Position numbers and translations under genes: made by a program. From positions 682,001-746,000 of the forward strand of contig NC_088175.1 of assembly GCF_028769735.1 (NCBI RefSeq): 64,000 bases of DNA, in the 5' to 3' direction. The DNA comes from Zonotrichia leucophrys gambelii (lineage: Eukaryota > Chordata > Aves > Passeriformes > Passerellidae). A model generated the notes under the pieces. It did no database searches and was not told the DNA's origin. It saw nothing but the letters and a program-made list of their open reading frames with translations. How positions within the stretch are numbered: position 1 is the stretch's first letter; each line of letters starts with the position of its first letter. Below are positions 28,447 through 41,374 of this stretch, in pieces.

Positions 28447-31400
28447 GTAAGTCTTATTGCTTGAATTTTTGATGTGCTCTGCTTGTGAGACCATAGGCTT
28501 TTATCTTCTGACTCAGCTGCCTATGAGAATGTCTAAGTTCAGTTTCTGTAATATGATTTATCACAGTATCAGATTTTTATCTAATTACTTTTTTTCTGGA
28601 TTTAATCATATTTGTTGAACTGTAAGACATTGTTAAGTAAAACATTTTATTTGCCAGAGAGAAAACACAATCCAATGAGGAAACAAAGCTGGAAAAGAGA
28701 GGCTTGCAGGAGACTGTCAATGCTGCACTGGCAAAGATTAAACAAAGAGAGGAGAAATTGAAATTTTCATTATATCCCTCCATTAGCTTTATCTACCATG
28801 ACAGAAGCCATATGGTGTCTTTCATCATTTTTGCTTCTGCAAGTACAGTAGTTGAAGCTGCTTTGAAGCTGCTGACCTTACATACCACTGTGGTAGCATT
28901 TTATGTTGCTGTGCAGAAGGAGAAGGTTTAGGAACAGACGTGGATTTCTTTCTCTTTGGATTAGCTGCAGCAGAACTTTGCCCTTTGGGGAAGGGACAAT
29001 GTTATCAACAGAGTTTATTTTCTTCTTAGTAAGGGTGACTTGTGATTTATGGTGGAGTGATGGGTTTTGCTTAGAAAAACAAGGATGTGTTCAAAGGAGT
29101 GACTCCTAAATGGTTTGTTCTTGGTTTTTATGAGCTTCTGAGACTTTTCTCTTTTTTTGACCTGGAGGAAGAAGAGGTGACTTAGAGCCTGCAGGAGAGG
29201 CAGTGAATGTGATTTGAGGGAAACCATGGAGATGACAATTTTCCTTCATTTTTGTCAAAGGAGCCCTTGCTGCTTTTTGCACTGTGGCGTTTTGTAGAAA
29301 TGTATCCAAACACTTACTGCTGTGAGCAATGGATCATGTTTTTGTTGGCACCAGGAGGCTGAGGCTGGGAAGCCAAATGGTGTGGCTGGGAAACACCAGT
29401 CACACTCACATGGTCCAGATATCTGGAGGAGATGATGTGGGTGTAGCTCTGTTTGTATATTCTTTGGAATGGTGTGGGGGAAGGAGGGAGTGAATAGAAA
29501 GAATGGCCGGAGGATCCTGGAAGAATCTGTGTGCTCATGGGAAGCAAACCTGCTTTTTTTCATGTAGCATTAAATATAATTTCCTATTTAATTGCTGTTG
29601 CAGGGCTTTTTAACATCTCTAACAAGGGAGTTGAAGTTTTGCCTGAAATTGTGTGAACCTCATGAATTTGTGCAGGATGTGAAGGTTTTACAGCTCTTGG
29701 GATTAGGTGGTTACATTGCAAATGGTTCCAAATCTTGTACTGGGAACTTGGTTTTAGAAGCAGCAGAAACCTGGCTGGTCTTGGTAACCAGCAAAACAAT
29801 TTTATGAAAAAAAAATTATTCGGCCAATAATTGTTTTGGCCCTGCAAATGCAAAGTGAAGAAGCTTGATAGAGTTTTTAGGAATTGGAGTTAGTTACCGG
29901 AGAGGAACACCTAAAATGTTAAGAGGAATTGGGAGTCCAGCTGCATCCTAGTTCATTGATGTGGCTGCCAGGGTGGTGAGAGGAAGGAAGGTGTGCAGTC
30001 AGAAGACTCTTTAATTTTCGCTGTCCCTGAGTTCATTGATGATATCCCAACTCCAGACAGACCCCAGAGGACAGGTTGGATTCAACAACACCACTTTAGG
30101 CAGGAGTTCAAGCCCTGTTTGCACTCCCTGGTGACAAAGCCCATCCCTGCCGTGGTCCTGGGCACAATTCCTCACCTGGCACTTGTCTGATGTGACATTT
30201 TCCAGTGCATGTTGTGAATGGTGTGCCCGACTGAACAGTGTGTTAAAACTCATTGACTCTGTATGATAATTTCACACTTTGCTGCTGAGAGGAGTTATTT
30301 CATTTTTGTGTGTCTCTGAATTCCCTGCTAGCTTGTTCATGTGGAAAACTGGGCTACAAGATGGAAAAGAAAGGATGTGCAGGGCAGCTTTGCCTTGTGG
30401 AGCCAGCATTCAGCAGACTTGCAGTAGCTGCTGGTGCTTGGGAAGGTTTCCCCTCTCCCCATGCCCCAAAGTTTCAGTTTTTCTGTGAGAGGGTCAAAGT
30501 GCAGCTTCACCTTTTTTCCCCTCTTTGCTGGAAGGTTTTGTTTCTGCAGTTGTTGTAGGGGCTTTAATGAAGTAGTTGCTTAGCACAGACAAAATGTAAA
30601 CATCCTGTGTAGGTGGATTTCATGCGACCCTGATTCTGATAGGTTTTCCAAATAATCCAGGTAGGTCAGCTCCAAAACTAGCAATGGGATGAGACACAGC
30701 AATTGATGACCTCACTGCAAACACATTTTCCCCCTTCATATCAGCTGTTTTATACCTGCAGACTTTTTCTGTTGAAATAGAGGAGTTGGATGGTGCAGAG
30801 CAGTGTGTGTGTGTGGGAAGGTCAAACAAACATTAGGGTAGTCACCTTTTAAGGTTTCTATTATAAAAGCCAGGTTTTTGAAGTGGTTTAGAGTGTAGCC
30901 ACTGAATAATGCTTTGGGCTAAAACGTGTTAAACAAGGCTTTAAATAAAAACCACATTTTAAAGTAAGTTTTCCTCAGAAGAAAAATCAGTTGGACAATT
31001 TGAGGGCATTGTGAGCACAGTTTGTTGTCATTAGCACTAGGAATAAAAATACAGTGAAAGAGTTAAAACCTGCCTTTGGGAAAGGTGTGGGCAACATGTA
31101 TCTGAGTGAGTCAGGACTGTGCCCATGTGGTAACAGGGACCTGGTTAAACCTTTCAGTGTTGCTACAAGTTGCACTCTCTGGACACAATGTCAGTTTTGC
31201 TTGCTCTTTCTACAAAGTTTTCTTCTTCCCCCAAGTATTTCTCCTTCCCCAGAGTATCTCTGGCCATTTTTCCAAGCCCTGTGTGAGAGCTCTTGGAGCA
31301 GGACCCGGCTCCCAGCGTGTGCCTGGTACCTGAGCGAGGCCCCCAGGCGTTACCGCAGCACCATTGTTCTGGGTAATTGCTGCTTTTGAAAAAGCATTCA

Positions 31401-34400
31401 GGTCCGAGGAGGCTGCTCTTATTTGTGTGTTCCTGTATCTCCCTGATCCTCCAGGACTTTATGCAATACTCTCAGAACACTTATCTGACAAGTGATCCTT
31501 GGGTAGGAAGGGTTTTGCTATCTCTGATCACTTGTGGCTTGTGCTGTTTATTGTTTTGTGGTTTGGTTTTTTCCCCTTCTGTGTGTGTGTGTTCTCGAGG
31601 ATGGTGCTGCTGGTCCTGATACGGGCAATAACACAACTGGAAATTGGGCAGCTTTATCAAAGATCTCTTTCAGTTCACATCATCACACTGGTCCTGCCAA
31701 AATGGTCTTTCTTAGAGTGGTGGGGCTGAGTGATTTCAGTCATTCACTTCTGGAAAAGTTATTGACTCTATAAAAGACCACTGAGGATAAACAGAAATAA
31801 TCACTGATACCTAACTAGACTTCTCTGGCTTAACTGGGAGTTTTCTTTTGTTTCTGATAATTACTTTGTTATAATCCCAGAAACGTTGGGTGGAAGGGAC
31901 CTGTTAAATTCTTTTCCATCTTTTCTCTCCCTCACTGCACTCCTACTTTTAAAAGTGCAGGGATCAGGCTCAAAAGCACCAAGGGAAGTTGCCACAGAAG
32001 CCTGGGACATCCCAGGCAGACTGAGGATGAGGTTGTGTCTCCCTCTGTAGCATTCTGCCATTCCCAATTTGGGGTTTTTAGGAAGATGATAATTTAGGAG
32101 TTGTTTGTACTAGGTGAGAGGAATATTGTTTATAATGAACTAATGCTAGTAGTTAGTCTAAACCAGGGAGATTTTGAGGAACTTAGTCCTGCACTGCAGT
32201 GATATTCATTCATTCAATTATTGTGCCATTTAATTAAAATTTTTGTCTTATTTTCTTTTTTATAACTAGGAAAATATTTTTCCATTTGTTATGGAACTGT
32301 ATAATGAATGCTGTTCTTTTGAAAACAGAGAAAGTCCCTGTAGAGGCTGAATTTCAGAACTTGGGAGTTTCACCTAAATAGAATGAAATGCTTCACAAAA
32401 AACACAATAGTCTTCCTGTTATACTTAACAGATGTCTCAAGGCAAGTCATTTTATAAACCAACCAATGTGAGATGGATAAGTAGATAAATAATTGTTGCA
32501 TACAAAACAGCTTCTGTTTCTTTTCCCTGAAGGGCTTCAGGCCTCTTATATCGGCTTATGCTATATTTCAACATGGACAAAAATAAGTCTGTCTTCTCTT
32601 TGAAACCTTTTCAAACCAGCCATCTGCTTTGCCACTCATATTCAGATCTACACCAATATTTTTTCAGGGTAGGTGTAGCATATGAGTTGGGATTTTTAAC
32701 TCTTTCTAGTTTTTCTACTTCTATTTTTTTTCTTTAATTAAAGTTAAGAAATGCATTTAAAATAAATTTCTGGCAAAACTCAAAGCAGGCCAAATAAAAA
32801 AAGTGCTGCATAGTTCTTGCTATGTTAAAGTTTGTATGTTGAGTGATAGCAATTGTGTTCTTTGGTTTTATAGTTGTTGGCTTTTAAATGCCAAGTGACT
32901 TGTGGAGGAGACAAGGGACAAGAGAGGGAAATAATATCTTAATTATTTTTTGTGCCCTAGTGCCCCTTGCAAAGCAGACTTGTCAGCTGTATTGTGAAGA
33001 TACAATGGCAAGAATTTGTATTCTATAAATATTGATGAAAAGACGTTTGAAGCTCATGAAAAATTTATTAGAAAATATGTTGAAAGATGTTTTTGGCTGC
33101 TGGCTGGCCACTGGTAACCATGCAGTGTCAAAGAGCAGCTTGTTTTGCTGGTAGGTGTTTATTGTAGAAAAGATGCCGTTTTCATGTACTATAGGGCAGC
33201 TGTTGATGCTGAAATTGATGTGGGCCGATCCAGGTTGCACTGTTACAGTTTCCATAGTTTTATTTTTTTTATACTTTTTTGCACTCTTTTACTCCGTTTC
33301 CACTCTTACAACAAAATGTCTTCAATGTTTCCACTCCTGAAATGTGGACAGGTCAGTGTTGAGGAGATGCTGAGGACCAGGACAGTGTTCCTCATATAGA
33401 TCAGTGTTCTTTGGGACAAATTTCCTCTGGCCTTTGAGGGGGCTGGAAGTTTGAATTTCTGATTGCTGGTGTCCTACAATATCCTTGAGTGATAAAGCAG
33501 GGCAAGATGGACGGAGCAGAGTCAGTGTGAGCAGATCTGACTGCTGGGAGGGCTCTGGCTGTGCCTTGGTTCCAGCCACAGCAGGAAGACAAGGGGGGAT
33601 AAGGGATAAACACTTCCCCCATGAGTAGAACAGTGGACTTTTAGGGTGAAAGTTTCCCAAACATGGATGCAGAAATAGACTTTTTTTAAGATAGAAATGT
33701 TACTTCCTGTGAAATACCAAAATACAGCCATTTTTGTAAGCAGTTCTCATTAAAGATAGGCATCTGCAAGTGTTTAAAACATTCCTGCTTTTCCCCAGTA
33801 TGAGTTTTAAATCTTAAGCTTCTTGTTTTACAGACCAAATGGTGATCAGTTGAACCTGTTAAAGATAACTGAGGAAGAAGCCAAAAAACAAACCCTGAAG
33901 GTTTCAAGCAGCAATAACTGCAAAACAGGGATCATCAGCTTATGGCTGGATTTATTTTTAGAGAAATATTCATGATGTTCAGGAGCCTGAAGGCAATTTG
34001 GCATCTCCTCATGCACCTGAAGGTGGCACCTGGGCATCCTGCTAGCCCAGCATGGCTCATGGGCTGTTTCTTTCTTGTGTCATCACTGCAGAGTTCAGAG
34101 AGCTGCTGTGTGGAGTGAGGCTGTAGGAAGTGCTGACGTTGCCATGCAGCTGCTGAGCTACAGAGCCCTGGGCTCATTGTGTGCCTGCATTTTCACTGAT
34201 ACTTCTTCTCTACCCTAATACTCAAATATTAAAACTTCTTGTCAGTGGGCAACTGTAGGCTGGAAATTTGGATGTCAGATCACCATTAAAATACTAAAGA
34301 TGTAGACTGAAATAATGTTTTGCTAAGAAGAGGTTGCTACAACCAAGAAGTGTTTGTCACAATATGAAATAGGAAAATGTTATTCCTTTTGGAGAGGAAA

Positions 34401-36785
34401 AAACCCCAGACATTTGGGATGGGTAGCTTGCTTCCAAAAACCAAGGAGCTGAACTTTGAATGTCCTGTTTGGGTTATGGCAGTGCCCAGAGGTCCCAGCT
34501 GGGGTGAGATGAAGACCTGAGGGAGAAGTGCTTCCTGAAGCTATGGCATGGAGATGCAGCAGGTGGTGTGCAGGAGAAGGGAACCTTTATTCCCCTTTTT
34601 CTGGTTCTTGCCAGTGGGAGACCTCCAGTACAGAGATCCAGTAGCAAAGTTTGAAAATTCAGCCCAGGTGTTGATTTTGAAGTTTTTAAAGCACAAACTC
34701 AGCCATCTTAGATCTTCCCTCTGAACTGAGGATGCTGGAGTGGGGCTGGAAGAGTTCAGCTGATTCAGGAACCAGGCTGGATTGAAATGTCATTCCTCTT
34801 GATACTACTTATTATTCAGAAAACAAGAAAAATAAATACAGCCTTTTAATTTTTATTTTTAAGGTTAGGAGGTTATTGAACTGTATCTCACTGAACCCTT
34901 CTTTGTTGCAGTTTGGGGAAATTGAGTATTTTTAATAAGAGTGAGATGATGTGGTGGTTTGGTACTCCTGGGTAAGAGAGTATTCCTGTTCCCATCTGTC
35001 CCCTTTTATTACTTCCCTGGTACCCTCTCTGGCTCTCAGCCCCTGTGTTGAGCCAGTTCAGGTGACTGGGGGATTTCTGTTGACACTGCAGAGTATCTGA
35101 GGGAATTCTGGAATCAGAACAGGGGAAACAGTGAGGCCTGTGCTTGGGGAGCAGGAATGCCTCCCTTGGCAGCCAGAGCTGGGCTTGTAGAACTGAGCTG
35201 CATCCACAGCTCCACCATTTAGGACCTTCCTGTTTCTTCTCATCTCCATTTGCTCCTGGCATTGATTTCTTGATGTTTCTTTCACTGTTCTCACCTGGTT
35301 TGCCAGCCTGAACTGCTTTTGGTTTGGTTTGCCTAGAACCCTCCTAAATGCTCTTTTCTGCCGTATTACCTGTGGAGAGGATGGAAGAAGGGAAAGGATG
35401 TTCTCCAAACTGAGGTGTGTGTTAACCTGACAAGTAACAGCAGACTTCATTCTGTTCCCTCTAGCAGCCTCATTGGTTCTTTATTCCCCTTTATTGTTAC
35501 CTGTGGAGAGGATGGAAGAAGGGATAGGATGCTCTCCAAACTGAGGTGTGTGTTACCCTGCTGAGTAACAACACACTTCATGCTGCTTCCTCCTGTTCCC
35601 TCCAGCAGCCTCACTGGTACACATGACTTGGCAGTGGTGCCTGTGCCCAGGCTTAGCTTGGCCCTGGTTTCCTGAAAACCTGGGAAGAGAGAACTGGCCC
35701 CAAAGCTCCCAAGTGCCAGGCTGGTGTTTGCACAAGAACCTCCTTCCCTTCGGGGTGTGACACAGCGCTGTCAGTACGTGGCTGTTTCTTGTGGGGGATT
35801 CATCAATGGCAGCACAAATTTCTCTGCTGCTCTTGCAGAGCAGAGCTCTTGGAGGCTTGGAGTGCTCTGTGCTGGCTCTGCTCAGCAGCTCTGAGGCCAT
35901 GGGCATGAGCCCAGCATCCACTCAGGATGGGGATCACCAAGAGACTTCCCAGTGAGAACGGGTTCAGTTGGAATTCACTTGACCCACAAGTGAACCAGTG
36001 ACCTAGAGGTGAAGGGCTCAGGCATTGTATCAAATTACAAATCATCCAAACCATCTACATCTTTCAAGCTGTTGATTATAGAAACTGTTCAATTTCTTGA
36101 GATACCATATGTAGAAAATTGGGAATGTTGTGCTAAACTATGGAGCTTGGTGGCCGACCCTGCTTGCTCATAATTACATGAGATATAGTCTGTCACCACT
36201 GAGAGACATCAAAAGAAAGTCAGCTGACCTATTAATCTGCAAGCATCTGCAGATTTCTCATAATAAAGGTAATTATACTTTGGTGCCTTCTAAGTTATCA
36301 GGCAATGTAAATTTTTTTTGTGTACCTGAGAATTCAGTCACTGTAGTCCTTGTGTATCAAATATTCCCTAGGAAATAAATTTACTTAATTTACCTACCTT
36401 GTCTTCATAGGGCTGTGTTTGATCTAATTTAATTTTATAGGAACCACCATATTCTTAGCTATAACTGCTACTTGGAAAGGTCAGTGTTTTATGAATACTA
36501 TGATGATTATTCATGTGTATCATTACAGTGTCACAAAATGGGATGCAAGATTCAAATTTTAATCTCCTACAGATGTGGAAACCTACAGAAACTCTGCTGG
36601 CTTTTGTTGGAGTGCAGTGACTTAGCAGATTCTCTGTCTTTATATGGCATGTTTAAATAAGTTCTGTTACTGCAATGTTTATATTTGGCTAGAAGGGATA
36701 CAGAGAATAAGAATAGTGTTTCTTTGTCATAGTCATGCATGCTGACCTAATACTTTTGCTTTCTGTCTTTATAATATTTATGCAG
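28447..36785 (+). other. MNAT1: MNAT1 intron 3 (8339 bp)
   Basis: A phase-1 intron with donor GTAAGT and acceptor TTATGCAG. It holds a ~131-bp tandem duplication at 35366-35617. A short stretch near 31870-31905 faintly resembles a CR1 3' end on the minus strand but is too weak to call. The rest is unremarkable AT-rich sequence. The longest open frames, such as one on the minus strand at 35553-35921, have no recognisable domain. Confidence 0.88.
35366..35617. repeat. 131-bp tandem duplication in MNAT1 intron 3
   Basis: Two head-to-tail copies begin TTACCTGTGGAGAGGATGGA at 35366 and 35497. Both contain 'ctccaaactgaggtgtgtgt' and end near 'cagcagcctca'. The copies differ at several bases and by small insertions. 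Confidence 0.9.
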
Positions 36786-36889
36786 TATTTAACTTGACCA
36801 ACAATGTGGACTTGGAGAACACCAAAAAGAAAATGGAGCTGTATCAAAAGGATAACAAAGAAGTCATTCAGAAGAATAAGTTAAAACTG
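36786..36889 (+). CDS. MNAT1: MNAT1 coding exon 4, MAT1 residues ~106-140
   Basis: This 104-bp exon supplies the last two bases of Val106 and 34 codons, reading [20 protein letters not shown] and then [14 protein letters not shown]. It matches the MAT1 segment that completes the XPD-anchoring helical bundle and begins the long charged helix running across TFIIH. Changes from human, from memory, are conservative (D116E, I123L, E127D, D130E). The donor is GTTAGT, with T instead of a purine at intron position 3, a weaker splice site than those of the other exons. The exon length is not a multiple of three. Its base composition is notably AT-rich. Confidence 0.95.
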
Positions 36890-39800
36890 GTTAGTTAACT
36901 TCTCTCTCCTACAATTTTTATTCATTTGTTAAAGAATTAAAGGATTTGTGGAGTACTTTCTTAAAACAAATTGAAGCTGAAAGCACTTACAGGGTTCTTT
37001 GTATTTAAATATTGAGGTTGAAATGTAGTTGTGCTTTATTTTGGGGAGGGCTGGAGGACAGGGGCAGCAGCAGAGGCTGTGTAATACATCAGCAGGCATG
37101 TGTGCTGGCAGTGTCGTTGGACAATGGCCAGGAGAGATGAAGTTCATTCCTACACCAGGACAATCGTTCCTTTCTCATCTGAAGGAAAAAAGAAATCCAG
37201 ACTCAGACATTATGAAGCTCCCAGGAGAGAGTTGTAAAATTGAGGCAAAACACAGGCCTGGTTTGTGCAAAATTTGAAATGAAAGATGTTGAAACAAACA
37301 TTAAAACTTTTGTTCAAAAGCTGATAACAGTAACATCAGGGATATTGTATATATAATCTGTATGCAAAACACAGAGTTCTTTGAAGATTCATTCATTAAA
37401 TTATAGCTCACGTTTCATTTTGTTCTTTAAAAATAAACTTGCATGCATTTATTCCTGTAAGAAAAGTTTAATCTGTTAAATATTTTTTCAGCATAAAAAT
37501 ACACATTGTTATCAGTTCTTGAAGGAAAATGTCTGCCCCAGAGTGTGACATAACAAAGGTTTGTGTTTGTAATCCAGTTGCACTAAGGACTTGCTTTCAA
37601 ATCAGTAGGGGTGAAATCCTCACTCCCCTGAAGTCTGTGGCAAAACTCTGGGTGATTTCTTTAGCTCTAGGATTTCACAGGAGGAGATTGGAATCTGAAA
37701 AATGTTTGTTTGAACCTCTTCCTTTTAAAGGCAAGGAAATTTCCCTAGGGGTCCATCTCTGATCTGTTATCCTGTCTCTGACACTGTGCAATATCCTCTG
37801 CTTCAGAGCTTGAGGAGACCTGCCAGAGCTTTGGCTGTGTCTTATTTTACAGTGGAGCTGCAGCCTCTGGGGTCACAGTGGGAGCAGCTCTGCCTCAGCC
37901 CACCTTCCCTGCAAGGACAGGGGCTGGCTGATGCTCTCAGGCACCTCTGTAATGCCCTGTGCCCCCTCAAGCACTTCTGTTTGCTCCACAGTCCTGCTCT
38001 GCTGCAGGCTGGGCAGGCCTGTGTGAATCCAGACTCACTGAAGAGCTGGAAACATTTCTCTTTTATTGTTTTTCTTTTTTAACATTTGAAACATTCATCA
38101 TTTCTTTTTCAACAATTGAAACATAATAGACTTTACACAGTGGTTATTACAAAACCTGCATGATCTTGTCCATAAATTTCCCCCTCTCCTAAAAGCTGAA
38201 GGGTTGCTTTTCCTCTCCAGCTCCTCTTAGCAAGTTCTGGAATGTCTTTACTCTATGTGTGGTAAAAGGTGTCCTCCTTTCTTGCTTAAACTCCTTATGG
38301 CCAGGTATTGTCCCCCTATTCTTGACTTAATTTTTTCTGTCCACTGTAATAGGTTGCTTCTGAGGGATGTAGATGTTTTCTGTCCCTCTTGTTGTTTTTG
38401 TTACTCTTTGCCTGCTCCAGTGTGATTTCTGTTTGGCAGGCACAAGGGGCCAGAATTGAATGCAGAGATCTTAATGCCTCTCATAGAGGAACTCTCTTTC
38501 CCCATTTCTGCTGGAAATACATTGATCCTGAGACTGTTCTTCTCTTGTAGTTTAGAAAAAAAAAAATGAAAACTTGGTGTTCTTGTAGTTACAAATTGTT
38601 TTTTTTTAATATATAGATATTTATTTACACTTTTTATTTATAAAACCTTTCATCCTGAGTGCAGCTTTTCCAGTGTTTCTCCCTTAAATATTTGCACTTC
38701 TTCAGTCATAGGGTAACTTCTTGCTTCCTACTTTATCACTAGATGTTTAATTTCACTTGCTGCTTTGTGCAGTCTTGAAATAGTTGTGTCTGGATTCTGT
38801 GATGTGAATGTGCATGTTTCCCTGATTATCCTTTCCTGAATGTGGCAACACATGATTTTACTTTCTATTTACTTCTTCACTGGTAGGCTTGAGTTTATTC
38901 CAGGCTTCACTGTCATCATCTTTTCCTTCACATATTAGGACTGTGTTTAGGTTATCGTTAGTCTGGACACAACCCTTGCTGCCTACTGAACTCTTCTCTT
39001 TTACTGTTTAAAGAATTTGATCTGACATGTGATAATTCTTCCATTTTCCTGTAGTCTGCTCTGCTTTAGGTTTGTTTATCAGTTTACTGATTTCAGACCA
39101 TAATTTTTCTGGGCTGTTTCTTCAGACTAGGTCTGTCAGCACTTCCCTACAAGTTTTCTTCTGTTTCAGTGTGAATTCCAGGCAGTCTTTAGAGATAAAT
39201 GTGGAAGAGCCTTGGAATGTCTCAAAGACCCTGAGCTCTTCTGTCCTGTTGACCAAACTAACTAAATCCCTTAATTCTCAGACATAACCTCAGTTAGAAA
39301 TTTGGGGATTTTCTTGTTTGATTTTTTTTTCCTTTCATTAAATGCAAAGAGAGCCCAATTCCAGGTGGTTGCTGGTTGGTGACCAGCTTTTTATCAGTGT
39401 CACTGCACCAGTTACAAAATGGAAGCAGCTTCTGTTGGCTTGGGGGCAGGTGGTGACATCTCCCAGGAGTAACTGGGACCCACTGGCTCAATCTGTCTGG
39501 TGAGGGGATTTTTTTTGGGCAGATTCTGGCTTTTATTAGGTAGCTGTGCCTTGTGATATGACTTTATGATTAGAGCAAACTTTACTATTGTCTTGGCCTT
39601 GATAATGATCACAGAATCCTAGAAGAGCTGAGTTGGAAGGGACCCACAAGGATTATTGGGTCCAGCTCCTGGCCCTGCCCAGCACCATCCCCACCCTGTG
39701 CTGAGGGCATTGTCCAAACCCTCCTTGAGCTCTGCCAGCCTTGGTGCTGTGCCCACTGCCCTGGGAGCCTGTTCAGTGCCCAAACACCCTCTGGGTGAAG

Positions 39801-40808
39801 AGCCTTTTCCTGATATCCAACCTAAACCTCCCCTGACACAGTTTCAGGCCATTCCCTCGGGTCCTGTCACTGGGCACCACAGAGAAGAGATCAGTGTCTT
39901 CCCCTGTGATGTTGTGCTGAAACTCCTTTCATCAGTAAATCATCCATTTAAGTTTATAAAATTTTAATTATCTTGCCATTTTTACTGCATCTCCCTTTGC
40001 TTTAGCGTGTTCGATGGAGAAGATTTAGAAAATGTTTCCTGTTTGTGTTTTCCTTGTACCTTCTAGCAACCAAACTGACATTCTTTTGATCCACCTTCTT
40101 TATAAAATTGTTTAATCCTCTTATTTTCCTCTGTCTTTAAGCCCTCTTCTGTTTTTTATTCTTTCAGTGTGATTTTCAAATACAGATTACCTAATAGTTT
40201 GCACATTGAAAAGATCCTTGCCAAGAAATAGATCTGTAACAAAAACTTGTCATTTTGTACTAGTAATCTTTCTTTTCATCTCATGTCACATGTCTGCAAT
40301 CCAGGTTATAGGAAAAATTCCTTATTTTCTAAAAATGTGACATTTTCACAGTTAATGCTTAAATGCTTAAAGATACAGGCTTCCCTATTAATATTCACAT
40401 ATTTGTGATTTCTCATTTTTCTTCTACACAACTGATAAGCATGGTGCTTTGCAAAGATGCAGCTGATGAGTGGGATGATCAGGAACAGTATTGTGGGATT
40501 ATGTTTTTGCTTATCCTACTTGCATCATTGAGTTATAGGATGTGTGGGAGCTGAGGGGGGCTCACTTTAGCGTGAAAGTGGAGGGAAAACTTCTAAAACA
40601 TGGAAGGAGTCAGATCTGACTCCAACAAAAGCAGCAAGTTAAAAATCTTAACTTTACACTGAGCAATGAGGAGGTAAAATAATCATCCATAATCACCTTA
40701 AAATTCTGCTTTAAAGGGTAGAATTTAGCTGCTTTCCCCTTGCCTGGCCTGGCTGGGGTCCCTGGGGGCAGTGGGGGTGCTGGAGCTGATTTCTGATCTC
40801 CCCCTCAG
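36890..40808 (+). other. MNAT1: MNAT1 intron 4 (3919 bp)
   Basis: A phase-0 intron with donor GTTAGT and acceptor CCCCCTCAG. It contains a minus-strand CR1 3' fragment at 39608-39907. Apart from that I see only AT-rich intronic sequence, with a GC-richer 60-bp stretch just before the acceptor. Confidence 0.88.
39608..39907 (-). mobile_element. CR1-type LINE 3' fragment, reverse orientation
   Basis: It begins 'atcacagaatcctagaagag' then 'gttggaagggacccacaagg'. It continues through CR1 landmarks such as 'ccaaaccctccttgagctct', 'ctgggtgaagagccttttcc' and 'agagatcagtgtcttcccct'. The open reading frame on the + strand here is only the complement of the CR1 tail. Confidence 0.88.
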
Positions 40809-40949
40809 ACGCGGGAGCAGGAGGAGCTGGAGGAGGCCCTGGAGGTGGAGCGGCAGGAGAGCGAGCAGAGGCGCCTCTTCATGCAGAAGGAGGAGCAGCT
40901 CCAGCAGATGATCAAAAGGAAGAATAAACAGGCACTCCTGGATGATCTG
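40809..40949 (+). CDS. MNAT1: MNAT1 coding exon 5 (long charged helix), MAT1 residues ~141-187
   Basis: This 141-bp exon is 47 whole codons in phase 0. It begins [16 protein letters not shown], continues with a Gln/Glu/Lys/Arg-rich helix ([16 protein letters not shown]) and ends ALLDDL. No helix-breaking prolines or glycines occur, as expected for the long MAT1 alpha-helix that spans between XPD and XPB. Against human from memory: N158S, I165M, I174M, L175I, F183L and E186D. The acceptor is CCCCCTCAG and the donor CTG|GTGAGT. Third codon positions are strongly G/C-biased with several CpGs, in sharp contrast to exon 4. Being in phase and a multiple of three, the exon could be skipped without a frameshift. 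Confidence 0.96.
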
Positions 40950-41374
40950 GTGAGTAACAAAAGCAGAGGCTTTGAAAGCTCAGTAGCATTGACATCCATC
41001 TCTATCACTGTGTGGAATTAACAGATCTGTCCCCCTTTCCCTGTTCTGTGTGTTTTGTGTTTCCATTCTCTCACCTGTTATTTATTTCAGTGCTGCAAAC
41101 CACTCTGGTTTTGGTAAGCTAGGAGCTGGATGAAGGCTGCTGCTGGGATTTGTAGCTCAGCTCTACCTCTGTTGCCTTTTAAGCAGTTCTGAGGAGTGGC
41201 TGAGGTGTGTGGAAGCAAAAAGGTCATCAGGAGATGCTTCTTGGCTCAGCCACCTGTGCAGTGGAGATGGTGGAGAGCAGGGGACAGGAACCTCATGGGT
41301 TACCCAAGCATTGCTCAGCCCTTTTCAGTCAGAGCATCTAAATGATTGGTGGTTCCTTTCTCTGCAAAAACTAC

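Noticed and set aside
31870..31905. Possible CR1 tail on the minus strand ('gttgggtggaagggacct')
   Set aside because: Only about 30 bp resemble CR1 and the following sequence does not continue the match. Too weak to list.
35553..35921. A 122-codon minus-strand open frame
   Set aside because: Its composition follows a GC-rich patch, it has no recognisable motif, and it begins inside the 131-bp duplication.
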